From NCBI GenBank assembly GCA_963822295.1, contig CAWGHD010000002.1, positions 248,001 through 312,000 of the forward strand: a stretch of DNA of 64,000 nucleotides, read 5' to 3'. This DNA is from VRUE01 sp963822295 (GTDB taxonomy: Bacteria > Actinomycetota > Thermoleophilia > Solirubrobacterales > 70-9). The stretch's first letter is position 1, and every line of letters begins with the position of its first letter. A program made the translations under genes and the position numbers. Shown in pieces: positions 7,520-16,978 of the stretch. The notes under the pieces are model-generated. The model did no database searches. It was given only the letters and a program-made list of their open reading frames with translations, and was not told where the DNA came from.

Positions 7520-8439
7520 CTAGGCGGGCCGCGGGAAGCGCGCTTCCTGCGCCCGCAGCTCGGCGAACCCGATGTTGCCCGGCGCCTCGACCAGGTCCGG
7601 GTGGAACAGGTGGCCGAGCAACTCGACCCCGTCGACCAGCCGCGGGCCGGGGCGCGAGAAGGTCGAGGCGGCGTCGACCGCGAAGACGCGGCCGGCGCCG
7701 AGGGTCTCGATCCGGTCCCAGTGCGCGAGCGCCTGCGCCCTCGATTCCTCCACGTACCAACCGCAGGGCATCGCGACGACCACGTCGGGGCTGAGGCCGC
7801 TGAGCTCCCCCCAGACGACCTCGGGCGACTTCAGGCCGGGAGGGCCGGCGACGTCGTCGCCGCCCGCGATCGAGATCATCTCCGGCACCCAGTGGCCGCC
7901 GACGTAGGGCGGGTCGAGCCACTCGAGCGCGATCACGCGCGGCCGCGCCGCCCCGTCGACCTCGGCGCGGACGGCGGCCAGGCGGCCCTCGAGCTCGCCG
8001 CGCAGCTCATGGGCGGCGGCCGCGATCCCCGTCACCTCGCCCAGCCGGACAACGTCCTCGAGCATCTCGGCGAGCGTGCTCGGGTCCTGCTGGACGACCT
8101 GCGGCCGGCTCTCGAGCCGGGCGGCGACCTCGACCACGTCCTCGTAGGAGACCGCGCAGACGTCGCAGACCGCCTGGGTCACGATCAGGTCGGGCGCCAG
8201 CTCGGCGAGCAGGTCCTCGTCCAGCTCGTACAGCGCCCTCCCTTCGCCGACGGTCTCCTTCACCGCGGCGTCGATCCCGGCCGCGTCGAGGCCGGGGGGA
8301 GGACGGTCCGGGTCAGCCGCGGGAGGCCGCGCGCGGCGCGCGGGTGGTCGCACTCGTGGGTGACGGCGACGACGCTATCCCCGAGGCCGAGCGCGAAGAG
8401 CATCTCGGTTGCCGACGGAACCAGACTCGCGATGCGCAT
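7520..8439 (-). pseudogene. Cobalamin-binding (BtuF-like) protein, frameshifted
   Basis: Two minus-strand frames together make one BtuF/TroA-like protein of about 306 residues. The N-terminal part, from ATG 8439 (RIASLVPSATEMLFALGLGD), is in one frame. The rest (GIDAAVKETVGEGRALYELD through DLIVTQAVCDVCAVS to ALEWLDPPYVGGHWVPEM) is in another. The break is at a run of six C on the coding strand near 8290; seven C would restore LPPGLDAAG. Family members bind cobalamin for import or salvage. No signal peptide is seen, and no transporter genes lie nearby. It is either a sequencing miscount or a genuine frameshift. Confidence 0.8.
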
Positions 8440-8552
8440 TGGGCCCAATATGGCATTTTCGGCAACAGCCGCGGTCCCCAGCGGACGAGAAAGCTATATT
8501 TCGTGAGCCGCATGGCCGACGACCTCCCCCGAAGTATCGGGCCACATAGCCG

Positions 8553-9863
8553 ATGAGCGCTCTGCTGCTCATCCTCCTCGTTCTCGTGCTGGTCGCGGTG
8601 AACGGATTCTTCGTCGCGGCCGAGTTCGCGATTGTCCGCTCGCGCCGGAGCAGGCTCGAAAGCGCCGCGGAGGAGGGCAAGAGATCCGCGAAGCTGGCGC
8701 TGCACCAGCTCGACCATGTCGACGAGTACGTCGCCACCTCGCAGGTCGGGATCACGCTGGCCTCGATCGGCATCGGCTTCCTCGGCGAGCCGGCCGTGGC
8801 GACCCTGATTGAGCCGCTGATCGAGGGAGCCGTCGGAGAGGCGGCCTCCTACGCGATCGCCTTCCTCATCGCCTACGCCTCGATCACGTTGCTGCACGTG
8901 ATCTTCGGCGAGCAGGCCCCGAAGATGGTGGGGATCGCACGCGCCGAGAGCCTGCTGCTGGGGATCTCCCGCCCGCTGGAGGTCTTTCGCCGGCTCTTCC
9001 ACCCGCTGATCGTGATCACCAACGCGCCGGCCCGCTTCTTCGTCACGCGGATCCTCAGGGTCGAGGCGGTCCCCGACGAGGAGATCAGCTCGCCGGAGGA
9101 GCTGCGGTCGATCATCGACCGCTCGAAACACCGCGGCAAACTGGACCCCGGCGAGGCCGGGATGCTCGGCGGCGTCTTCCACCTGCACGAGCAGGAGGCG
9201 CGCGAGGTGATGACCCCGATCCCGGCGGTGGTCACGGTCGACGCAGACGACACCGTCGAGACGGCGCTGCGGCGCTGCGTCACCTCCGGGCACACCCGCC
9301 TGGTCGTGATCGAGGACGAGAACCCGGACCGGGTCAAGGGGATCGTCCACAACAACAGCCTCGCCCGGCTCTACATGAGCGACGGGCCCGAGGCGCGGAT
9401 CGAGCCGGTCGTGCGCGACGCGCTGATCGTCCCCGAGACCCGCCCGCTCGACGACCTGCTCCACGACCTCCAGGTCCAGCGCACCTCGCTCTCGGTCGTC
9501 GTCGACGAGTACGGCCGCACGGTTGGGATCGTCACGGTCGAGGACATCCTCGAGGAGGTGGTGGGGGAGATCGAGGACGAGACCGACCCCCGCGCCGCCG
9601 CCCTGCGCCGGCTAACCAACGGCGACTGGTTCGTGCGCGGCCACGTCTCGCTCGGCGACCTCTCTGACGCGGGCATCGAGCTGCCGGTGGACACCGACGC
9701 CTACAACTCGATCGGCGGCTACGTCTTCGGCGAGCTCGGGCGCCTGCCGAAGCGCGGCGACTCGATCAGGTCGAACGGCTACACGATCCGGGTCGAGTCG
9801 GTTCGCGAGAACCGGATCGAGGCGGTCCGGATCAGCGGCGGTTCCGTCCGCACCACGGCCTAG
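8553..9863 (+). CDS. CNNM/CorC-family transporter (hemolysin-like, CBS domains)
   Basis: A 436-residue protein in the standard order. A DUF21/CNNM membrane domain (about 1-185; FFVAAEFAIVRSRRSRLE near the start, GEQAPKMVGI in the middle) is followed by a tandem CBS pair (about 200-330; EVMTPIPAVVTVDADDTVE and VVVDEYGRTVGIVTVEDILE). A C-terminal CorC/HlyC domain (about 345-430) completes it. The family acts in Mg2+ or Co2+ efflux and homeostasis, with CBS domains binding adenine nucleotides. Older annotations call it hemolysin. It stands alone as a transcription unit. Confidence 0.88.
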   Translation: MSALLLILLVLVLVAVNGFFVAAEFAIVRSRRSRLESAAEEGKRSAKLALHQLDHVDEYVATSQVGITLASIGIGFLGEPAVATLIEPLIEGAVGEAASYAIAFLIAYASITLLHVIFGEQAPKMVGIARAESLLLGISRPLEVFRRLFHPLIVITNAPARFFVTRILRVEAVPDEEISSPEELRSIIDRSKHRGKLDPGEAGMLGGVFHLHEQEAREVMTPIPAVVTVDADDTVETALRRCVTSGHTRLVVIEDENPDRVKGIVHNNSLARLYMSDGPEARIEPVVRDALIVPETRPLDDLLHDLQVQRTSLSVVVDEYGRTVGIVTVEDILEEVVGEIEDETDPRAAALRRLTNGDWFVRGHVSLGDLSDAGIELPVDTDAYNSIGGYVFGELGRLPKRGDSIRSNGYTIRVESVRENRIEAVRISGGSVRTTA

Positions 9864-9866
9864 CTT

Positions 9867-9900
9867 CTCCAGGCAACCCGCGCCCCGCCGAGCCCTGGAG
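9867..9900 (+). promoter_or_regulatory. Hairpin that overlaps a Shine-Dalgarno sequence
   Basis: CTCCAGG (9867-9873) and CCTGGAG (9894-9900) form a 7-bp stem between the CNNM gene and the next small gene. The right arm includes most of the GGAGG (9898-9902) that would serve as ribosome-binding site for the ATG at 9908. The hairpin could end the upstream transcript weakly or mask the downstream start. No U tract follows. Confidence 0.4.
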
Positions 9901-9907
9901 GTGCTGT

Positions 9908-10135
9908 ATGTGGGTTGTGCGCATGAGCGACAAGCAGCTTGAGGTTCTTAGGGCGCTGTTGCGCTCAGAGGAACACCTCGGGCCCGCGCTGAAGGGCGCC
10001 GTCGAGGCACTCGACCTGGCCCGCTGGGACGAGCTTCCGGACGCCGAGCTGCCCTGGGACGAGGTCGAGACGATCGCCCGCCGTCAGGGCATCTCCCCGG
10101 CCGACGTGATCTGGGACCTCGCCGGCAAGCGCTGA
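9908..10135 (+). CDS. Small hypothetical protein
   Basis: A 75-residue acidic protein, with helical-looking segments and two short motifs ELPWDEVETIARRQ and GISPADVIWDLAGK near the C-terminus. GGAGG lies about 5 nt before the ATG; a second in-frame ATG at 9923 is possible. I do not recognise a family. Its stop codon lies inside the left arm of a structured repeat (10132-10227). Confidence 0.55.
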   Translation: MWVVRMSDKQLEVLRALLRSEEHLGPALKGAVEALDLARWDELPDAELPWDEVETIARRQGISPADVIWDLAGKR

Positions 10136-10227
10136 CCGGCGCATGTCGGCGTCCTCGGTCGCTCGCGTGCAGAGCACGCCACGCTCCCTGCGTCCTTGAC
10201 CTGCTTGGTCAGCCCCTGCCGGTTCAG
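10132..10227 (-). repeat. Structured intergenic repeat, copy B
   Basis: The 64-nt core (10145-10208, read on the minus strand) matches copy A at 27906-27969 in 57 of 64 positions. It has CAAGGACGCAGGGAGCG, then the hairpin GCGTGC-TCT-GCACGC, then GAGGACGCCGAC. Relative to copy A the outermost hairpin pair is G-C instead of A-T, a compensatory change. Outer arms CTGACCGGC and GCCGGTTCAG pair with one bulge and contain the stop codons of both convergent neighbours. Confidence 0.75.
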
Positions 10228-11048
10228 TCGTAGGGGTAGAAGCCGGCGCCGGACTTGCGGCCCAGCTTGCCTTCGTCCGCCATCTTCTCCAGCAGCTCCG
10301 GCGGCTTCTGGTAATTCTCGCCGGAGGCCGCGTAGAGGGCGTCGCCGATCGCCTTGCAGACGTCGAGGCCGACGAAGTCGAGCAGCGCCAGCGGGCCCAT
10401 CGGGTGGCCGGCGCCGAGCTTCATGCAGGTGTCCACCTCGCCCGCCTCCATGCCCGTCTGTTCCATGAAGCGGACGGCGTCGAAGAGGTAGGGGAAGAGC
10501 AGGCGGTTGACGACGAACCCGGCCAGGTCGGGCACCTCGACCGCGGTCTTGCCGAGCGCCGCGCACCAGGCGAGCGCCTTCTCGCGGGCGGACTCGGCGC
10601 CGTCGGGGAAGCAGACCTCGACCAGCTTCATGCGCGGCACCGGGTTGAAGACATGGAGGCCGAAGAGCCGGCCGGAGATGCCGCCGGCCTCGGCGATCTC
10701 GGCGACGCCGAGCGAGGAGGTCGTGGTCGCCAGGTCGGCGTTGGGGACGGCCGCGGCGACCCTGGCGAGCAGCTCGCCCTTGGGCGCCACCTCCTCGACG
10801 ATCGCCTCGACGACGATGTCGCACTCGGAGAGGTCGGCGGGGTCGGTGGTCACCCGCAGCCGCGAGGGCTCGGCGCCCTCGATCTTGGCGCAGGCGGCGA
10901 CGACTTTCTCCTCGGCGCGCCAGGCGGAGGCCTCGCTGCGCGCGAGCAGGATCGTGTCCCCGGTCATCGTCGAGACCGCGGCCAGGCCGGTCGCGATCGC
11001 GCCGCTGCCGGCGATCCCAGGCGCTTCGTATCCCGTGCCCCCGCTCAT
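10224..11048 (-). CDS. 3-hydroxyacyl-CoA (3-hydroxybutyryl-CoA) dehydrogenase
   Basis: A 274-residue enzyme of the single-domain HBD/PaaH type. The Rossmann motif is GSGAIATG (about 14-21), slightly unlike the usual GAGxMGxG. Then come DIVVEAIVEE (about 77-86), TTTSSLGVAEIAE, the catalytic-histidine motif GLHVFNPVPRMKLVE and PDLAGFVVNRLLFPYL. The C-terminal domain has GHPMGPLALLDFVGLD. It oxidises (S)-3-hydroxyacyl-CoA with NAD(P). It is divergent from a thiolase across a 146-bp region holding a TetR-operator-like site, so the two probably work and respond together in beta-oxidation or butanoate metabolism. Confidence 0.9.
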   Translation of the reverse strand: MSGGTGYEAPGIAGSGAIATGLAAVSTMTGDTILLARSEASAWRAEEKVVAACAKIEGAEPSRLRVTTDPADLSECDIVVEAIVEEVAPKGELLARVAAAVPNADLATTTSSLGVAEIAEAGGISGRLFGLHVFNPVPRMKLVEVCFPDGAESAREKALAWCAALGKTAVEVPDLAGFVVNRLLFPYLFDAVRFMEQTGMEAGEVDTCMKLGAGHPMGPLALLDFVGLDVCKAIGDALYAASGENYQKPPELLEKMADEGKLGRKSGAGFYPYD

Positions 11049-11102
11049 CAGGCCCGGGTTCCTATCAGAACCGTCGCTCGCACCGCTCTCTGTGTGAGAT
11101 CG

Positions 11103-11143
11103 GTCAGACGACTGGCTGACTGACCAATCGGTTCGGATATCGT
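11103..11143. promoter_or_regulatory. TetR-operator-like site and promoter between hbd and thiolase genes
   Basis: CTGACTGACCAATCGGTT (11116-11133) resembles the perfect inverted repeat before the acyl-CoA dehydrogenase at 26620 (shared TGACTGACCAnTC). It lies between a possible -35 (CTGACT) and a -10 (TATCGT, 11138-11143) directed at the thiolase gene. GGTCAG at 11102-11107 gives an additional half site facing the divergent dehydrogenase. Regulation by a TetR-type acyl-CoA-responsive repressor is inferred; no such regulator is in the window. Confidence 0.4.
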
Positions 11144-11194
11144 GGACAGAGGCGCAAGAGTGCGCCCCAAGGCACGAGCGAACGGAGGCTTTCG

Positions 11195-12379
<1,185 letters not shown>

Positions 12380-12407
12380 GTCGGAGCCCCAGGGGAGGCG
12401 GGCGCGA

Positions 12408-13196
12408 ATGGGCAGCCGGTTGCTGGGAGACATCGGCACGATCGAGTGGGCGCGGAGGACCAACGGAATCCTCGGCCACGGTGAGAGGGCGAGGTTCACC
12501 GCCGCCGTCGTGATGAAGACCGCGATGGTGCTCCCGCGCATCCTCGCGGCGCGCAGGGGCTGGCGCGGCAGCGGCCCCGACCCCTCGCAGCTGACCCCGC
12601 CCGACACGCCCTTCGCGCGCGAAGTCGTCGAGGCCTGCGCCGAGCTGGAGCCGATGGTCGTCGAGCATGGCTACCGCGCCCATCTCTTCGCCCGCGCCCT
12701 GGGTGCCGTGGACGGGCTCGAGTGCGATGAGGAGGCCCTCTTCGCCGCGGTCATGTTCCACGACTACGCGTTCCTCAACATGGAGGAGATCACCGACCGC
12801 TGCTTCACGCTGGCAGGCGCCGAAGTCGCCGAGCAGGCGCTGGCGCGGTCGCCGCTCTCACCCGAGGCGCTGCACGACGTCCTCGACGCGATCACCCTCC
12901 ACCTGAATCCGTCGGTCCCGCCGGAGCAGGGTGCGCTCCAGCACCTCGCCCATGACGGAATCGCGCTCGACGTGCTCGGGATGCGCAACTGGGAGTTGGA
13001 CGGGGCCGGGATCGGGCGGGTCGCCGAGCGCCACCCACGCCACGGCTTCACCGTCGACGGCGCGCCGGTGCTGCGCGCCAACGGCCGCCTGGTCCCCGGC
13101 TGTCGCGCCGGCGCGCTCCACCATGCCGGGTTCGGCGTCGCGCTGAGGGTCGGGCCCTGGCGCGCGGCCGATCGCGCCTCCTCCGCGGCGGCCTAG
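12408..13196 (+). CDS. HD-domain phosphohydrolase-like protein
   Basis: A 262-residue protein. The HD-type metal site is visible as a first histidine in EHGYRAHLFARALG, His-Asp in MFHDYAF and later AITLHLNPSVPP. This spacing resembles the small HD proteins related to cyanamide hydratase. The first about 80 residues are a non-conserved helical region. GGGGAGG precedes the ATG by about 8 nt. It follows the thiolase on the same strand with a 28-base gap and may share its transcript. The substrate is not predictable. Confidence 0.7.
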   Translation: MGSRLLGDIGTIEWARRTNGILGHGERARFTAAVVMKTAMVLPRILAARRGWRGSGPDPSQLTPPDTPFAREVVEACAELEPMVVEHGYRAHLFARALGAVDGLECDEEALFAAVMFHDYAFLNMEEITDRCFTLAGAEVAEQALARSPLSPEALHDVLDAITLHLNPSVPPEQGALQHLAHDGIALDVLGMRNWELDGAGIGRVAERHPRHGFTVDGAPVLRANGRLVPGCRAGALHHAGFGVALRVGPWRAADRASSAAA

Positions 13197-13209
13197 CGAA
13201 GGAGGGGCC

Positions 13210-14715
13210 TCAGGCAGTCGGTCCGACGGGCGAGAGCTCGTACTCGGCGGGGTCGAAGCGGGCGGTCGCCTGCCGGAACCCGTAGGTCGTCCCCGGCCAG
13301 ATCACCCGGTTGGCGCCGTGGTCGTCGAGGTACCAGCTCGAGCAGCCCCCGTCGGTCCAGACCGACCCCCTCATCCCCTCCTGCAGGCCGTCGTTGAAGG
13401 CGGCCTGCGCCTCGGGGCGGGGCTCGACCGTGGCGACGCCGCGCTCCTCCATCGCCCGCAGGGCGTCCATCACGTAGGCGATCTGCGACTCGATCATGAG
13501 GATGATCGAGGTGTGGCCGAGGCCGGTGTTGGGGCCGACCAGCATGAACAGGTTGGGGAAGCCCGCGAAGGTCGTGCCGCGCAGCGCCGTCATCCCCTGC
13601 TCCCGCCAGACGTCGCCGAGCAGGCGGCCGTCGCGGCCCTGGAGCCGCTCCCCGATCGGCAGCGCGCTGGCGCGGAAGCCGGTGCCCCAGACGATCGTGT
13701 CGACCTCGTGCTCGCGGCCGTCGGCTGTGACCACGCCCCGCGGCCGCACCTCGACGACGGCCTCGGAGACGAGCTCGACATTGGGCTGCTGGAGCGCCGG
13801 ATAGAAGTCGTTGGAGAGCAGGATGCGCTTGCAGCCGACCTCGAAGTCCGGGGTGAGGCGGGCGCGCAGGGCGGGGTCGGCCACCTGGTCGGCGAGGTGG
13901 CGTGAGGCGATCCGCTTCGGGATCCAGCGGAAGGGGCGCCACCTGAAGGGGAGGAGGAAGACCTCGCGGCCCCAGTAGATGCCGGTTCGGATCGCCCTCT
14001 GGAGCGCCGGCAGGCGGCGGAAGAGGGCGCGCTCGCGCCGTCGCACCCGGCGACCCGGGTGGGGGAAGACCCAGGACGGCGTGCGCTGGAAGACGGTGAG
14101 CCTCGCCGCCTCGCGCTGCAGGTGGGGGACGATCTGGACCGCCGAGGCGCCGGTGCCGACGACCGCGACGTCGCGGTCGCGGAGGTCCTGCCCGTGGTCC
14201 CACTGCGCGGTGTGGAAGGCGGCGCCCTCGAAGCCGTCCATGCCGGGCAGGGCCGGGATCGACGGCTCGCTCAGCCCTCCCATCGCGGCGACGAGGACGT
14301 CGGCGCTGATCTCGCCGGCCGAGGTCTCGATCCGCCACCGCCTCGCCTCCTCGTCCCAGGCCGCCTCCGTCACCTCGGTGCCGAACCTGATCCGCGGCCG
14401 CAGGCCGTGGTCGTCGGCGACCCGGCGCAGGTAGTCCCAGATCTCCGCCTGCATCGGGAAGGTGTGGCTCCATTCCGGGTTCGGCGCGAAGGAGAACGAG
14501 TAGAGGTTCGACGGCACGTCGCACTGGCAGCCGGGGTAGGTGTTCGCCAGCCAGGTTCCGCCGACGTCCTCGGCCCGCTCGAGGATGACGAGATCCTCGC
14601 GGCCGGACTCGAGCAGCTTGATCGCCATGCCGATGCCGCTGAAGCCGGCGCCGATGATCGCGACCTGGTGATGTGTCCCCTCTGGCACGGGCGATAGGTT
14701 GCCACCTACGTCCAT
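13210..14715 (-). CDS. Flavin-containing monooxygenase, Baeyer-Villiger type
   Basis: A protein of about 501 residues from the ATG at 14715. It has an FAD-binding GAGFSGIG near the N-terminus, GGTWLANTYPGCQCD, the Baeyer-Villiger fingerprint FEGAAFHTAQW (FxGxxxHxxxW), and an NADPH-binding GTGASAVQIVP. These enzymes insert oxygen into ketones to give esters or lactones, or oxidise heteroatoms. The location beside acyl-CoA catabolic genes suggests a role in breaking down ketones, steroids or terpenoids. Starts at 14754 and 14688 are possible; 14715 clears the divergent lipoprotein signal. Confidence 0.88.
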   Translation of the reverse strand: MDVGGNLSPVPEGTHHQVAIIGAGFSGIGMAIKLLESGREDLVILERAEDVGGTWLANTYPGCQCDVPSNLYSFSFAPNPEWSHTFPMQAEIWDYLRRVADDHGLRPRIRFGTEVTEAAWDEEARRWRIETSAGEISADVLVAAMGGLSEPSIPALPGMDGFEGAAFHTAQWDHGQDLRDRDVAVVGTGASAVQIVPHLQREAARLTVFQRTPSWVFPHPGRRVRRRERALFRRLPALQRAIRTGIYWGREVFLLPFRWRPFRWIPKRIASRHLADQVADPALRARLTPDFEVGCKRILLSNDFYPALQQPNVELVSEAVVEVRPRGVVTADGREHEVDTIVWGTGFRASALPIGERLQGRDGRLLGDVWREQGMTALRGTTFAGFPNLFMLVGPNTGLGHTSIILMIESQIAYVMDALRAMEERGVATVEPRPEAQAAFNDGLQEGMRGSVWTDGGCSSWYLDDHGANRVIWPGTTYGFRQATARFDPAEYELSPVGPTA

Positions 14716-14735
14716 TCGCCACAGAGGAGCCTCCC

Positions 14736-15224
14736 TTGAACAGATTGCTCGCACTCATCGTCGCGCTCGCGGCGCTCGCCCTGGTCGCAGTCGGTTGCGG
14801 GAGCAGCGACGACAGCACCACCGACGACGGCACCAGCGAATCCACCGCCTCGCTGACCAAGGCCGAATTCATCAAACAGGGCAACGCGATCTGCGCCGAG
14901 GGCAACAAGGAGCTCGATTCCGGATTCGAAGAGTTCTCCGAGGAGAACGACATCGCCGATAACGAGGAACCGTCCGATGAGCTCCTGGAAGAGGCCGCCG
15001 AAACGATCCTCGTGCCCGGTGTCTCGGAGCAGCTCGAAGAACTGCGGGAGCTCGGCACTCCGGAGGACGACAACGGGGAAGCGGACGCAATCCTCACCGG
15101 CGCCGAAGAGGCGCTCGAAGAAATCGAAGACGACCCGAGCCTCGCCTTCGGGTCGAATACCGGGTTCACCCAGGTGAACAAGGAATCCCGCGCCTACGGC
15201 CTGACGGTCTGCGGCGAAGAATGA
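14736..15224 (+). CDS. Secreted lipoprotein, first of a tandem pair
   Basis: A 162-residue protein from the TTG at 14736, which is preceded by GAGGAG and places a lipoprotein signal first (LLALIVALAALALVAVGCGS; lipobox VGC). The mature part is strongly acidic and contains CAEGNKEL and, near the C-terminus, GLTVCGEE, giving two cysteines able to pair. It overlaps by four bases a second copy (15221-15722). The function is unknown; small acidic lipoproteins of this form are frequent in Thermoleophilia. Confidence 0.75.
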   Translation: MNRLLALIVALAALALVAVGCGSSDDSTTDDGTSESTASLTKAEFIKQGNAICAEGNKELDSGFEEFSEENDIADNEEPSDELLEEAAETILVPGVSEQLEELRELGTPEDDNGEADAILTGAEEALEEIEDDPSLAFGSNTGFTQVNKESRAYGLTVCGEE

Positions 15225-15722
15225 TCGTTCGCCTTCCGGCGGCCGCCGCCGCGCTCATCGCGATCACGCTGATCGCGGTGGGCTGCGGCAGCGGCGACGA
15301 CGACGGCACCGACGACGGAACCACCGGCGCGACCGCCTCGCTGACCAAGGCCGAGTTCGTCGAGCAGGGCAACGAGATCTGCGCCGAGGGCAACGAGGAA
15401 CTCGAATCGGGGATACAGGAGTTCGCCGAAGAGAACGGCCTCAGCGGCAACGACCAGCCGACCGAGGAGCAGGTCGAGGAACTGGCCGGCGACATCCTGC
15501 TCCCGTCGATCGCCAAGCAGGTCGAGGGGCTCCGCGACCTCGGCGCGCCGAGCGGCGAGGAGAAGGAGGTCAACGCGTTCCTCGACAAGGCCGAATCGAC
15601 GGTCGAGGAGGTGGAAGCGGATCCCGACCCTGATCACCGACGAAGAGGGGGAGAGCCCGTTCGCGGGGGTCAACAGGGAAGCGGCCGCACTCGGCCTCGT
15701 CACCTGCGGAGAAGAAATCTGA
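15221..15722 (+). pseudogene. Second tandem lipoprotein, frameshifted near its end
   Basis: This is a paralogue of the preceding lipoprotein (shared TASLTKAEF, EQGNEICAEGNEELESG and a lipobox in LIAVGCGSGD). The reading frame is broken near 15626. Removing one G there gives DPTLI and then continues to GLVTCGEEI and a TGA at 15720-15722, matching the sister protein's end and giving about 166 residues against its 162. Without correction the frame would run through the operator at 15749-15776 into the next gene, which is unlikely. It is either a sequencing error or a recent mutation. Confidence 0.8.
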
Positions 15723-15748
15723 GCGAGGCCGGAAGGGTCTTGACGCTG

Positions 15749-15776
15749 GGCGGACTGGCCGACTGGCCAGTCCGCC
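15749..15776. promoter_or_regulatory. 28-bp inverted repeat, TetR-type operator candidate
   Basis: Two perfect 12-bp arms (GGCGGACTGGCC at 15749-15760 and GGCCAGTCCGCC at 15765-15776) flank the spacer GACT. A smaller perfect palindrome GACTGGCCAGTC lies within. TATGCT (15779-15784) follows directly, 8 nt before the acyl-CoA dehydrogenase ATG at 15793, so a bound protein would cover the promoter. The core ACTGGCCAGT resembles the sites at 11116 and 26571. Confidence 0.6.
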
Positions 15777-15792
15777 TATATGCTCCGCGCCG

Positions 15793-16971
15793 ATGGACCT
15801 GACCCTCTCGCCGTCCGAGCAGGAGTTCCGCGACGAGGTTCGCGCCTGGCTCGAGGAGAACCACCCCGGCCCCGAGCCGGAGAGCGGCCTCGACGATGTG
15901 ATCGCCTTCCGCCGCGAGTGGCAGCACAAGCTCCACGGGGCCGGTTGGGCGGGGATCTCGTGGCCGAAGGAGTACGGCGGCCGCGGCGCGACGATGATCG
16001 AGCAGGCGATCTTCGTCGCCGAGGCATCGCGCATGGAGACGCCGAGCCCGGCGAACGTCCTCGGCCTCGCCATGGGCGGCCCGGTCGTCATCGCCCACGG
16101 CACCGAGGAGCAGAAGCAGCGCTACCTGGAGCCGATCCTCACCGCCGAGGAGATCTGGTGCCAGGGCTTCTCCGAGCCCGAGTCGGGCTCCGACCTCGCC
16201 TCGCTGAAGACCCGCGCCGTCAAGGACGGCGACGAGTGGGTCGTCACCGGGCAGAAGGTCTGGACGACGCTGGCGCAGTTCTCGAAGTGGTGCATGCTCG
16301 TCGCCCGCACCGACCCCGACGCCCCCAAGCACAAGGGGCTGACCTACTTCCTGATGGACATGGACCAGCCCGGCGTCCAGGTCCGGCCGCTGGTCCAGAT
16401 CACCGGCGAGGGCGAGTTCAACGAGATCTTCATCGAGGAGGCGCGGATCCCCGACGCCAACGTCGTCGGCGGCGTCGGCAACGGCTGGACGGTCGCGATC
16501 ACGACGCTGATGAACGAGCGCGCCGGCCTCGCCTTCGGCGCCATCGCCTCGATCTCCAACCAGCTCAAGAAGCTCAACGCGCTCGCCGCCGATACCCGCG
16601 TCAACGGCGGCACCGCGGCCGATGACCCGGTCTTCCGCCAGCGCATCGCCCAGCTCCACATCGAGGCGGAGACGATGCGCCTCAACGCCTACCGCGGGCT
16701 GACCAAGACGATGCAGTCCGGCATCCCGGGCCCGGAGGGATCGCTCGGCAAGTGGCAGTGGGCGGACATCAACCAGACGATCGCCGAGCTGGCGCTCGAC
16801 ATCGAGGGCGCCTACGCGCCGCTCAGCCGCGGCTCCGAGCACGCCCCCGCCAACGGCGCCTGGGAGTACAGCTTCCTGCGCTCGCGGGCGAACTCGATCG
16901 AGGGCGGCACCACCGACATCCTCAAGAACATCATCGCCGAGCGCGTGCTCGGCCTGCCGAGGATGCGCTGA
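15793..16971 (+). CDS. Acyl-CoA dehydrogenase, catalytic-type subunit
   Basis: A 392-residue acyl-CoA dehydrogenase. An N-terminal helical domain leads to the FAD/substrate segment WCQGFSEPESGSDLASLKTR and the beta-domain VTGQKVWTT. The C-terminal domain ends in SIEGGTTDILKNIIAERVLG, with Glu in the place of the catalytic base. The next gene, 7 bases on, encodes a second member lacking that Glu. Pairs of this kind form alpha2-beta2 enzymes in mycobacterial sterol side-chain degradation. The strong inverted repeat upstream suggests substrate-induced expression. Confidence 0.9.
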   Translation: MDLTLSPSEQEFRDEVRAWLEENHPGPEPESGLDDVIAFRREWQHKLHGAGWAGISWPKEYGGRGATMIEQAIFVAEASRMETPSPANVLGLAMGGPVVIAHGTEEQKQRYLEPILTAEEIWCQGFSEPESGSDLASLKTRAVKDGDEWVVTGQKVWTTLAQFSKWCMLVARTDPDAPKHKGLTYFLMDMDQPGVQVRPLVQITGEGEFNEIFIEEARIPDANVVGGVGNGWTVAITTLMNERAGLAFGAIASISNQLKKLNALAADTRVNGGTAADDPVFRQRIAQLHIEAETMRLNAYRGLTKTMQSGIPGPEGSLGKWQWADINQTIAELALDIEGAYAPLSRGSEHAPANGAWEYSFLRSRANSIEGGTTDILKNIIAERVLGLPRMR

Positions 16972-16978
16972 GGGCGCC

